DNA from: Ornithodoros turicata
Taxonomy: Eukaryota > Arthropoda > Arachnida > Ixodida > Argasidae
Assembly (NCBI RefSeq): GCF_037126465.1
Contig: NC_088208.1
Span: 41,578,685 to 41,642,684 of the forward strand
DNA: 64,000 nt
Direction of reading: 5' to 3'
Part shown: in pieces, positions 32,801 through 42,071 of the stretch
How positions within the stretch are numbered: position 1 is the stretch's first letter
Layout: every line of letters starts with the position of its first letter
Position numbers and translations under genes: made by a program
The notes under the pieces: generated by a model
Told to the model about the DNA's origin: nothing
The model's input: only the letters and a program-made list of their open reading frames with translations
Database searches by the model: none

Positions 32801-35800
32801 CACACCTTTCCATGTTTCCGTCTCCTGCTCCGTGTAACATCCCGTCAGGAGCCGTGTTCGGACAATTCAAACGACCGGTAAGGTACATTCTGTGGATGTA
32901 CGGCTACGGACGTCCATCCGTGTAGCTCCCAGAGATGTCCACCTGACAACTATTTCAGGACATAGATGTCGGGATCTGTTTCGGACGTCAGCAGGAGAAA
33001 CCTATGACAGCAGCATCAACACATTTTTGCAGTGTAGCTGTACAGCCTACGTGGACGTATATAGTCAGAATTCGTCTGCTATTGCGATTCACCGTTCTGC
33101 GAAGTCAAGATTCGATTCAATTTTACTCGCATAATCCCACTCGTAATGCAACGGCAATGGCCGAAAATCCGTGAAAATGAGCCCTTAGCTCCGCCTCCTC
33201 TTTGACGGCTCATAGTTTGAGCGCAAAGCTGCGAAGAAAGGAGGTGACATTGACACACCACACGAGGGGCGAAAGGGTTACAAGCCTTACCCACGGAACA
33301 AACGCGCGCGGTGAGTGAGGTCACCTGACGGCTTGTAACCCTTTCCCCCCTCGTGTGGCTTCGCACTATGACGTTAGGTTGCCTTGGGAAATTTCGGAGT
33401 TGAGTGCAAGACTTTCCGTCAATTGAAATGAAATAAAAATGTTACCAATATGTGGCAAAACCTATTGGCAGAAAAAAAAAAAAAAAAATCCCTCGACCGC
33501 ATGTCTCTCCGGGGCCTACGTTTTTTTTGCTATGAATTTCTATCACGGTCGGTGGATCACCCTGTATGTCTGCAATCTGGCACATGGATTTATAAGGCCA
33601 ACGACATAGGGCACTGCTGAGCTCGCATGTGACAGAGAGGTATCACTTAGTTGCTCATGGAGTGCAGGTAATGCGGGTACACCCGCATTTTTCCCGCAGC
33701 GATCACGAATTCCTACCCGCAAATCGTACCCGTGGGAATACCCGCGCTCAGCTCAAGCTATAACCACTAACATTGTTGACATCCTTCCTGCCAAATACTG
33801 TGTTTGTAATTCAGGTTATCGTCTATAATGTGGTTACCTGCTGGACGAAGCTCTACGTAAAACCAATAGGCTTCCTCCGCTGCTTGAAGAGCGTAAATAT
33901 TTTGCACAGACAGGCAGCACGCGACCGATCGAAAAACTTGATGGTTTACTTGTTCACTCAATATCTCCCTCGTTCGCAAGCTATTTTCGCTTGCTCCCAG
34001 CACTGCGTAAAAATATTAAATTGACAGTAGGAGCAACGTTTGATAACCGTCCCACACGGTGTGGTCTCTGAGGCGTTCACTCAGTGTCCAAATCCTAGTC
34101 TCCTAGATCTCCCATCCGGGATCCCTGCGATCCTCAGGCTGGGGTTACAAGTTTTATTGCACCCGCTAAAGGGATGGGGACAATGCACGTTGCACAGACT
34201 AGGCGTTCCTTTCGGTCTTAGATATTTGGATCTTTCTGGAACGTCCTGCAGACGTTTGTAGTTTACTGGGTACAGAGTCCTCCTTCGGAGTACTTGGTGG
34301 AACCGCTGGACCCCTCAACGGATCGTCGTCGCAGTTGATGTCCTGTCTTGATTGGTCTCACGTCGCCCCTTCAACCCGGGTAAAGACGAAGAAACTCCTG
34401 CTTCACAATGCTCCTGCTTGAATTATTTTCTTCCATGCCTATGAATAGCCTGTTTTTTTTTGTTTTTTTTTTAAATTCGCAGTCCAAGTCGAGTACCTGA
34501 CGGGAAAAATTAGGGGAAACGAGGCCTTTCAAAAACCGAAAATAAAGTTGCATGGAACGGGGTAAATGACGTCTTTGGGAACAGATGCAAGTCAGTAGAA
34601 GATATCGATATTCATATCCATCCGAACCATATACCGATATGTCTCATGCTCCTGACGAGGGGAGGCTGACCTCGCATGAATTATTGCTGGAGACGTGACC
34701 CTGAGGTTGGGGTAAAGACGGGACGAGAGTATAGGTGTGTGTCGCTTGCTACAGAGTGATGGCAGTGCGCGCAGATAAAAGAAAGGAACTGACCTGCAAG
34801 TACGAGTATGACTGTAGTAATGGAATTGATGGCAGTGGAAACGTTGGGCTTCCAGTACGTGGATCGCATGGCGACAAAGCGACTTATACAGGTGATGATG
34901 CCTTCGATGAATGCCCCCTTCCTTACCGTCACCTAACAAGAGCATGTCCCGTCATTTCCTACAACGTGAGGGAAAAGTGAGGGGAAATACCGCCAGTGAT
35001 GTCTGGCACACTGTTGTGGCGAGTGTCTCGTGTTCCCTGATGAGCTGCAAGGACCATATCCCCCGGATATACCTAGGAAAGGAGTAGAATATGCGCAACT
35101 CCATTTTATATAGGGGTTTACTCACAGTGCCGTGAATATGGCCCCTATAAGTTCTCCCGCGAGGCGTGCCTTGTAGTCTCCATCACCGACGCCAAAAAGC
35201 ATGTCTTCTATGGGTCCACAGGGACAAGCTTCCGCATCACCGAATACTTTGCACCACCACACACAGCAGGCGAGTAGGGCTATGGCATACAAGATAATGC
35301 CATGCCTCTCGTACACAACACCTGCAATCCAATCAAGAATTCCTGACGGTCACCGTGAACAGTGTTCTCGCTATTTTAAATGGGTTCTTTTCGCTGCACA
35401 CTATATTAGAGCACTGCACGGGCCTAATTTTCATGGTCGGCTGCTACGGCCCGCACCCGGGCCCGACGTCTTTTATGGATTTCCAGCCTGGGCCCGGCTC
35501 GTACCCGACTGTTTCCATGCTCAGGCCCAGCCCGCCTCTGCTCTACGTGTTCTCGAGGCCCGGAGCCGTATTTAGATTTACTAAAGAGCACAGCGCAGCG
35601 AGGAAAAGGACGCAGCTAATTGGTGGAGAGAGAGTGGAGGTACACTCGAACGGAGCGGCTGTGTTTCTCTGCCGGCAAGCCGCTCTCAGCTCGATGCTTG
35701 ATTGCTTGGGAAGGCAGCGCTCAGCGACGCGTGGGCGATATGTATATATGTACCTTGCAGATCAAGAGAGACTCATCTCCGCTCTATTGCGCATGCACCG

Positions 35801-36360
35801 GTGTTAGTTCCCCTTTCTTGAACTCGCACGGGAACGAAATATGTCAGAACACCTAACCTAACTAACCCTCGTGCCTGACTCTCACACGAAGAAAATATGT
35901 CGGGACAACTAACCTAACTGACCCTCGTGCCGTACTTTCAGCGCGCCCGCTGCACCAATCGTCCCCAGATGTGTGTGAGTGCTCGTGTGAAATTCAGACC
36001 CATTACACGAAATAAGCACGATCACATATAGAAAGTGATAGTTCTCAGATGAGAATACCATCATATCTCGTACCGAATGGAAAAAAAAGTGACACGAAAA
36101 CTTAGCCGTGCAGTGCTCTTCTATCATGCGAGGCAGAAGGCTCGGCTCGTTTGATCTGCCGACATCACCGCACTTGACGGTGTTGGGCACCTACCAAGCT
36201 CAGCGACGTCTGCACAGAGTTCCCACGTAGCTATGGATTCTGTCACTACGAGATACCATCGCTTAGATGTTACTTGGAAGGCTAGCCTCCGGATAAGTCC
36301 AAATAGGCCACAGTTAAGAAGGAGCACGACATAGGGCACAAGTTCCTCGACAAGCTCCAT
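29804..36360 (-). CDS. Aquaporin-11/12-like superaquaporin (5 exons)
   Basis: An unorthodox aquaporin, a membrane channel of the AQP11/12 group often found in intracellular membranes. Minus-strand exons: 36360-36195, 35321-35126, 35072-34991, 34932-34794 and 29985-29804; 765 nt, 254 residues plus TGA. All introns are GT-AG and phases agree. Hydrophobic segments: about 8-24, 37-58, 63-82, 107-129, 155-170, 180-195 and 220-242. Pore boxes: the first NPA is replaced by Cys-Pro-Cys (88-90, context EACPCGPIEDML); the second is Asn-Pro-Ile (204-206, context TGGYFNPIMAS). The segment ESIATWELCADVAELG (41-56) matches the AQP11 second helix. The short lysine-containing tail KEKCA ends the protein. Intron 3 is only 58 bp; intron 1 is mostly a hAT-like element and intron 4 (4.8 kb) holds a dead mariner and other repeats. 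Confidence 0.88.
30040..30310. repeat. Degenerate TAGTCAT word array in aquaporin intron 4
   Basis: GGTAGTCATAAA(A/G)CAC and TAGTCATGG words recur irregularly with CACTGTTTGAACCAGG blocks (two copies, near 30165 and 30265, about 100 bp apart). The word recalls the minisatellite of the foldback element at 39.3-42.1 kb, but the surrounding sequence differs. It is followed by a small palindrome, GACCAATATTAATATTGGTC (about 30328-30347). Confidence 0.5.
30787..31977 (+). mobile_element. Mariner transposon, inactive
   Basis: Inverted termini CGAGGGTGGTTCCATAAG and CTTATGAAACCACCCTCG, each flanked by TA, delimit a 1,191-bp element. It lies in intron 4 of the aquaporin gene in the opposite orientation. 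The termini are close to a mariner subfamily common in arthropods, and the remains of its transposase fill the interior. Confidence 0.93.
30947..31911 (+). pseudogene. Mariner transposase, broken
   Basis: Starts at ATG 30947 with MEKIEYRAVIKFLTKEG and a helix-turn-helix DNA-binding region (VKEISERLGLSKTTAFRII). The WVPRLLS linker motif is present near 31264. Similarity switches frame near 31315 and again near 31460, and a TAA interrupts the frame at about 31690, just after ALKECGF. Short deletions are also seen, for example before LLQDNA and near the Leu-Lys-Arg-Asp-Leu block. The first residue of the DD34D catalytic triad is Gly instead of Asp (TGGETM); the second (LLQDN) and third (SPDLAPSDY region) can still be read in shifted frames. 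The copy cannot encode an active enzyme. Confidence 0.92.
32160..33010. repeat. Two weak GGATGTCC word arrays in aquaporin intron 4
   Basis: At 32165-32270 and 32880-33000, words such as GGAATGTCC, GGACGTCC, GGATGTAC and AGATGTCC recur irregularly in both orientations. The DNA between them shows no gene that I can identify; an open minus-strand frame near 32554-32805 has no recognisable domain. Confidence 0.4.
33258..33360. repeat. Inverted repeat, arms about 30 bp
   Basis: CACACGAGGGGCGAAAGGGTTACAAGCC (33258-33287 region) is mirrored by GGCTTGTAACCCTTTCCCCCCTCGTGTGG (about 33331-33359), with one extra C. The loop contains a GCGCGCG run. Downstream at about 33483-33565 is a sequence ending in CACCCTGTA that resembles the terminus of the CAGGGTG MITEs at 12.4 and 36.5 kb, without a partner end. 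Confidence 0.7.
33660..33745. repeat. Short CCCGC/GCGGG word cluster
   Basis: Within about 85 bp the words GCGGGTA, ACCCGC and TTCCCGC occur at least seven times in both orientations (for example ATGCGGGTACACCCGCAT). It resembles, at small scale, the GGCCCG arrays at the ends of the hAT-like elements. I assign no function. Confidence 0.5.
35407..36120. mobile_element. hAT-like element, copy 2, in aquaporin intron 1
   Basis: Ends TAGAGCACTGCACGGGCC and GCCGTGCAGTGCTCT are inverted repeats matching the element at 11754-13259, and the interior aligns over most of its length. It fills 714 of the 873 bases of intron 1. The right-hand GGCCCG cluster of copy 1 is absent here, so this copy is internally deleted. 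Flanking bases do not give a convincing 8-bp duplication. Confidence 0.75.
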
Positions 36361-36477
36361 ACCTGGGGGGGAAACAGACATTATTGAGGATCTTACCTGG
36401 GACAATAGCATATGCATACATATGTTCTTGACTGACACTTTCGTGAACAATCATTCGTCGTCCTTCTGTCATGTCTA

Positions 36478-37336
36478 CAGGGTGCCCCAGAAAACGTGTC
36501 ATTGAATTATAATAAATAAACTGCGCCACCTAGAATAATACGGTCAATGGCATTTGTTCTTATTAGGTTTAATTAATAACACCTTTTTACCACCTTTTGA
36601 TTTTGCCACCTCCTGATGTGAATGTCGTGTATCGTAAGTTTAATTATGTAAATATTTGCGAACTGAACTCGGAAATTTGCCAAGTAAATGTCACTTTTTT
36701 ACCCCACCAATATGAAGAGCGTCCCGAATTCACACAAATTCACGATAATTGACGGCGATATTCACGAGCTATCCCATCGGAAAAAGTAGCCGAATATCAT
36801 GCTTTTCGGGGCACCGTACCATAACGCGCGATCACCGTTCTGAGCCCAATCGCTCTCAGTCCGACGAAAGGAGGTTCCACAGATCCACAGAGTAATAGAA
36901 GAAAAAGTAACAGTTCCTAAAATTGGGAGAGGGAAAGCATTATCCCACCAAAATTCGGACGTGATAAGCCATGCTTGTGTTATCTCTTTCTGCGATGATG
37001 GGCTGGGTTTCCAACCTATTCTGTGGGAGCTCCGTAGAGCATGATGTTGGGCTATTTTTACCGATAGGATAGCTCTTGAATACACCTGTCAATTATCATT
37101 AATTTAAGTAAATTGGACACGCTCTTCACATTGGTCGGGTAAAAAAGTAACTTTTACTTGGCAAATTTCCGACTTAAGCTGGCAAAAATTTACATAATTA
37201 AACTTAGGTTACACGCCATTCACATCAGGAGGCGGCAGACACCCAGTAAGAACAAATTCCATTGACCGCATGACTCTAGGTTGTGTAGTTTTTTTTTTTA
37301 ATTCTAATTCAATGACACATTTTCTGGGACACCCTG
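36478..37336. mobile_element. Palindromic CAGGGTG MITE
   Basis: Termini CAGGGTGCCCCAGAAAACGTG and its near-complement ending CACCCTG (37336) begin an inverted repeat whose arms match over several hundred bp (for example AATGACACATTTTCTGGGA at the right). It is flanked by TA on the left and CA on the right. It shares the internal segment GAACTGAACTCGGAAATTTG (36660) with the TA-MITE at 12382-13023 (12533), so the two belong to related families. It sits about 120 bp upstream of the aquaporin start codon and may overlap the promoter. Confidence 0.8.
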
Positions 37337-37337
37337 C

Positions 37338-37680
37338 ATATCAACGACCTCGCTGACGATCGTGTCATGAACAGATCAATTCGCTCATCACAAGATAACC
37401 ATCTTCTACAACGTGACCTACAGGCTGATCCAAGTGCTGCTACATCCCTTTTTCCGGTACTACGGCATCCTTCAATCGTCTCTATGCACCCTATGCGATT
37501 CCTTTTAATACTTCTTCTGACATCACGTGGAATGCTCACGTTTCCTCTCTTATTCGTACCTCTTTGGCCGTAATTTGAAGCTTGCTTCCCCTGAAGTTTG
37601 CATATCGCATACACTACTTTTGTTCGTCCGAAACTGAAATATGCCTCAGCACTGCCTCAGCAATATATAGGGTACCCTGG
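37338..37680 (+). mobile_element. LINE reverse transcriptase fragment
   Basis: Translations in shifting frames give INDLADDRVMNRSIRSSQDN, LLQRDLQ, SDITWNAHVSSLIRTS and LLFVRPKLKYASALP. These correspond in order to the fingers-palm and thumb region after the active site in Jockey/CR1-type reverse transcriptases (INDLP..., LFADD, D..LQ.DL, LTW..H, VRP.LEYAS). The catalytic ADD itself is lost or deleted, and at least two frame changes are needed. The piece abuts the end of the CAGGGTG MITE. Confidence 0.65.
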
Positions 37681-37847
37681 GCGCTTGGTGAGCGGGAGAA
37701 CGCGTTCGCTGACCTTCGCACGTCGTGGACAACGGACGGGTAGGGAAGAAATGAGAGGCCACCCGCTTCTTTCGTATTAGTCAACTCCCACTGTTCAAAG
37801 CGGCGCTAAGTACTCTGGGATTTCTTGTAACCCTGATGACATCGCAA

Positions 37848-37915
37848 TCCACCTCCTGGGAGGTACCCGGGTTCGAATCCCGGTGCTGTCTGGGGTTTTT
37901 CTCAGACGCTGTCAG
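37848..37915 (+). mobile_element. tRNA-derived SINE fragment
   Basis: The segment CTGGGAGGTACCCGGGTTCGAATCCCGGTGCTGTCTGGGG carries a tRNA T-arm (B-box GGTTCGAATCC) and a CTGGGGTTTTTCTCAGAC continuation, as in tick Ruka-like SINEs. No A-box half is recognisable, so it is 5' truncated, and the 3' end is also lost. It is not a functional tRNA gene. Confidence 0.65.
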
Positions 37916-39148
37916 GGCCCACATTTCAAATTTCACCACCTCCTCGTTTCGGCCAGAAGAGCGAGTCGAGCGTTGATGTTCGGGGGCGCTTCATTCTTGT
38001 TAGTTGTCATGTTCATTCTGGGCTCCTTTAAATCAGTACAGAAGGCCATCCAAAAAAATTTCTGATTAAGACATCTGATGAAAGTGTGTGTGTCATTATA
38101 CCGAATAGCGCGAAAGGTTTTGATGTGTGCAATTTGTTTAAAAAAAAAAACTCCAGCTATAACGAGGATGAGGAGGTGTGATGACACGTCACCGATGACG
38201 GTATAAGGAGACTCGTTCTGGTTCGCCGGTCAGTGGGGGTCAGCGCCTTGATAGAAGGAGCGCCCGAATCATTACCGAGCAAGGAGAAAGGCTTTATCAG
38301 AACCCCGAACAGCCGAGTAGCAGACGACAGCGGAGTAGCACACAACATTTCTCTAGGCCAATCAGCGAGCGTTCTCCTTATAGCGTCAGCGCGAGGTTCC
38401 AGGCAGATCACAGGCTGGTACTGCTCTTCACGACCGTTGCGCACGGTCGCTTTTTGCGGCGTATTTTAAATTCAGTTTCTGCGATAATTATGACTCTGTG
38501 GTGTAAATTACTTGGCATGGTGCATCTTACTGGCCTACTTAACAGTTTTGTAGGAAGAAAACGGGGTGTTAAAAATGACTTCTGTGCTACTTTAATTCCG
38601 CGAGAACGTTATAGAGCTCACAGGTGGGCAAAAGCAATCCACAGACCGACCGCTGTGGCGTCGCTCATGATCTCAATTATCTCGCGACATAAACCCCCCA
38701 TTATTATTATTATTATTATTAAAACTATTCACACTAAAACTTCCTAATGACGATAAGACAGAAGCTGCGCGGTTATCTACGGTTTTGCCTTCTGTATTTC
38801 AAATGTGTGCAACTAGGTTATTTTGGGTTCACTGCAATGAGTTGCCAAAAAAAAGAAACTTTTCCTATGGCACACAGTGGCGGGAAGTGTTCTTTGTGGG
38901 CTTTACTGGGATGGGAGTGTTTTCCCTCTCCCCAATGCACTACCAAAGGTACGATTTCGGGGGGGGGGGGGTTAAACCCTTGGAACGGCCACCTCTGTCT
39001 ACGCCACATCCTGCACAGTGTGCAGGGCCTTTACCGTGACCGGCCCTGTCACAAGACAGGGCCTTTCATAGTTAGGTATCGTTGCGTAAAAGACACACAA
39101 CCAACAGTAGGCAAAACACATCCGCAAGACATCCTGTTCAGGATGTAT
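37916..39148. other. Non-coding stretch
   Basis: No gene recognised. It contains a single GCAGACGAC (38322) like the termini of the elements at 15.6-19.9 kb, an ATT microsatellite at about 38699-38720, a G run at 38967-38978 and a small hairpin GGCCCTGTCACAAGACAGGGCC (about 39042-39063). Confidence 0.5.
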
Positions 39149-39149
39149 G

Positions 39150-39345
39150 GAGGTCCAAGGGATTAACCCACAGATCTCACAAATACCCACAGGAAATCCA
39201 TCAGACAGACACAAAAAATTTACGTCCCGGTGATGTTATTCAGACATGGGAACTGTCCCTCTTCCAGCAGGCGAGATATATCCCTGATATATCCAGAGTT
39301 GTACATCCCAGGGAGACTTCGAGATATAGGGATGGTTGTGAAACT
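39150..39345. repeat. Degenerate GATATATCC/GGATGT word array
   Basis: Words such as GATATATCC, GGATGTAT, ACATCCCAGGGA and GATATAGGGATGG recur irregularly for almost 200 bp. The style matches 17.8, 32.2 and 32.9 kb. It ends directly at the left terminus of the foldback element at 39349. Confidence 0.45.
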
Positions 39346-39348
39346 GCT

Positions 39349-42071
39349 CAACTACAGCCTTTTCCGTGGTATTTACTCCTCATGCCGCCAGTTTTAATCC
39401 TTATGCCGCAGGATTTAATTCTCTTACCGCCGCTTTTAATGATTATGCCGTGGAATTTAATCCTGAATTCTAGGGGTTCTCTTTTCCTCTTGCCACTATA
39501 ATGGGATAGTATAAGACTATCTCCATGATTTATGACTACCTGTTATGACTATTTCCTTGTTACAGTTACAGATTGACTTTTTATGACCACGCCTACTCTA
39601 TACACTACAATGGGATAGTATAAGACTATCTGTATGATTTGTTACCTGTTGTGACTATTTCCTTGTTTGCATCTTGTTATGACATGACTGCTCTACGCAC
39701 TACGATCGGATTGTGTAAGGCTACCTGTATGATTTATGACCGGTTATGACTATTTCCTTGTTTACACCTAGAAATTGACTTTTTATGACTATTACTCCTC
39801 CGTGCACTACGATCGAATAGTGTAAGACTGCCTGTATGACTTATGATCGGTTATGACTATTTCCAGGTAGTAGTATAGCAGGTTGCCTTACACTATCTCA
39901 CTATAGTGCAAAAACTAGTCCCATGTAGTGACTATCCCACTGTAGTGAATGGAGACTTTCATCTCCAGGGGTAGTACGCTACCCCATTTGTAGCTGTAAA
40001 GAAAGAAATAGTCATACCAGGTAATAAATCATGCAGGTAGTCTTTACTATTCCATTGTAGTGTAATGGAGTAGGTGCGGTCACAAAAAGTCAATTTCTGG
40101 CTGTAAACAGGGTAATGGCATCGTAACAAGTTGTAAATATGTACGGTACGCAATTCCGCTGTAGTGTATGGAATATAGGCCTTGTCGTAAAAAGTTCATG
40201 TGTAGCTATAAACATGGAAATAGTCGTAATAGGTAATAAATCATACAGGTAGCCTAAACTATTCCATTATAGTGCAAAGAGTAGTCATATTCATAAAAGT
40301 TCATTTGCAGCTGTCTACAAGGATAATGTCATAACAGGTCATGCAGGTAGTTATACTATCCCGGTAGTGCATAGAGTAGTCGGTCACAAAAAGTCCATTT
40401 GTAGCTGTAAACAAGGAATTAGTCATAACAGGCAGCAAATCACGCAACTAAGTCGTATACTATTCTATTGTAGTGTACAGAGTAGGCATGGTCACAAAAA
40501 GTCCATTTGCCGTCCACAAGGAAATAGTCATAATAGGCAACAGGTCATGCATGTAGTCTTATACATTGTAATGTATATAGTAGGCGTGGTCATAAAGAAT
40601 CTATTTGTAGCTGTAGCAAAGGAAATAGTCATAACAGGCAACAGATCATGCGTGTAGTCTTATACGTTGTAATGTATAGAGTAGGCGTGGTCATAAAGAG
40701 TTCATTTGTAGCTGTAAAAAAAGGAAACAGTCATAATAGGCAACAGGTCATGCATATAGTCCTATACATTGTAATGTATAGAGTAGGCGTGGTCATAAAG
40801 AATCTATTTGTAGCTGTAGTCATAACAGGCAACAGATCATGCGTGTAGTCTTATACGTTGTTATGTATAGAGTAGGTGTGGTCATAAAGAGTCTATTTGT
40901 AGCTGTAGCAAAGGAAATAGTCATAACAGGCAACAGATCATGCGTGTAGTCTTATACGTTGTTATGTATGGAGTAGGCGTGGTCATAAAGAGTCTATTTG
41001 TAGCTGTAGCAAAGGAAATAGTCATAACAGGCAACAGATCATGCGTGTAGTCTTATACGTTGTTATGTATAGAGTAGGCGTGGTCATAAAGAGTCTATTT
41101 GTAGCTGTAGCAAAGGAAATAGTCATAACAGGCAACAGATCATGCGTGTAGTCTTATACGTTGTTATGTATAGAGTAGGCGTGGTCATAAAGAGTCTATT
41201 TGTAGTTGTAGCAAAGGAAATAGTCATAACAGGCAACAGATCATGCGTGTAGTCTTATACGTTGTTATGTATAGAGTAGGCGTGGTCATAAAGAGTCTAT
41301 TTGTAGCTGTAGCAAAGGAAATAGTCATAACAGGCAACAGATCATGCGTGTAGTCTTATACGTTGTTATGTATAGAGTAGGTGTGGTCATAAAGAGTCTA
41401 TTTGTAGCTGTAGCAAAGGAAATAGTCATAACAGGCAACAGATCATGCGTGTAGTCTTATACGTTGTTATGTATAGAGTAGGCGTGGTCATAAAGAGTCT
41501 ATTTGTAGCTGTAGCAAAGGAAATAGTCATAACAGGCAACAGATCATGCGTGTAGTCTTATACGTTGTTATGTATGGAGTAGGCGTGGTCATAAAGAGTC
41601 TATTTGTAGCTGTAGCAAAGGAAATAGTCATAACAGGCAACAGATCATGCGTGTAGTCTTATACGTTGTTATGTATAGAGTAGGCGTGGTCATAAAGAGT
41701 CTATTTGTAGCTGTAGCGAAGGAAATAGTCATAATAGGCAACAGGTCATGCATGTAGTCTTATACATTGTAATGCATAGATTAGGCGTGTTCATAAAGAA
41801 TCTATTTGTAGCTGCACCAAAGGAAATAGTCATAACAGGCCATAAATCATGCAGGTATTATTTACTACCCCATTGTGCTGGAAAGAGGAACTGAAAAGGT
41901 AACTTGAGAATTTTGAGTCAAATTCCACTGCGTAATGATTAAAGCCGGCAGCACGAGGATTATATGTTAGAGAACAAGGATTAAATCCCACGGTATAGGG
42001 ATTAAAGGTGGCGGCATGGTGATTAGATTCCACGGTATAAGGGTTAAATACGACGGGAAAACCCGTAGTTG
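39349..42071. mobile_element. Foldback element with minisatellite-filled arms
   Basis: Outer ends CAACTACAGCCTTTTCCG and (reverse strand of 42071) CAACTACGGGTTTTCCCG start inverted arms. These align through TTTAATCC/ATGCCG blocks at 39390-39480 and 41930-42050. The left arm continues as about 4 units (39500-39870) and the right arm as about 19 units in opposite orientation (39900-41870) of a minisatellite of about 101 bp. Structurally this is like Drosophila FB or Galileo foldback elements. No transposase and no convincing target duplication are visible. Confidence 0.7.
40842..41750. repeat. 101-bp minisatellite, homogeneous core
   Basis: CGTGTAGTCTTATACG recurs at 40842, 40943, 41044, 41145, 41246, 41347, 41448, 41549 and 41650, an exact 101-bp period with only a few base changes per unit. 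Units to the left (39.9-40.8 kb) are much more diverged and vary from about 90 to 110 bp. The gradient suggests recent expansion by unequal exchange within the right arm of the foldback element. Confidence 0.9.

Noticed and set aside
37848..37915. tRNA gene
   Set aside because: Only the T-arm half is present, with no acceptor stem or anticodon arm; the flank matches SINE sequence.
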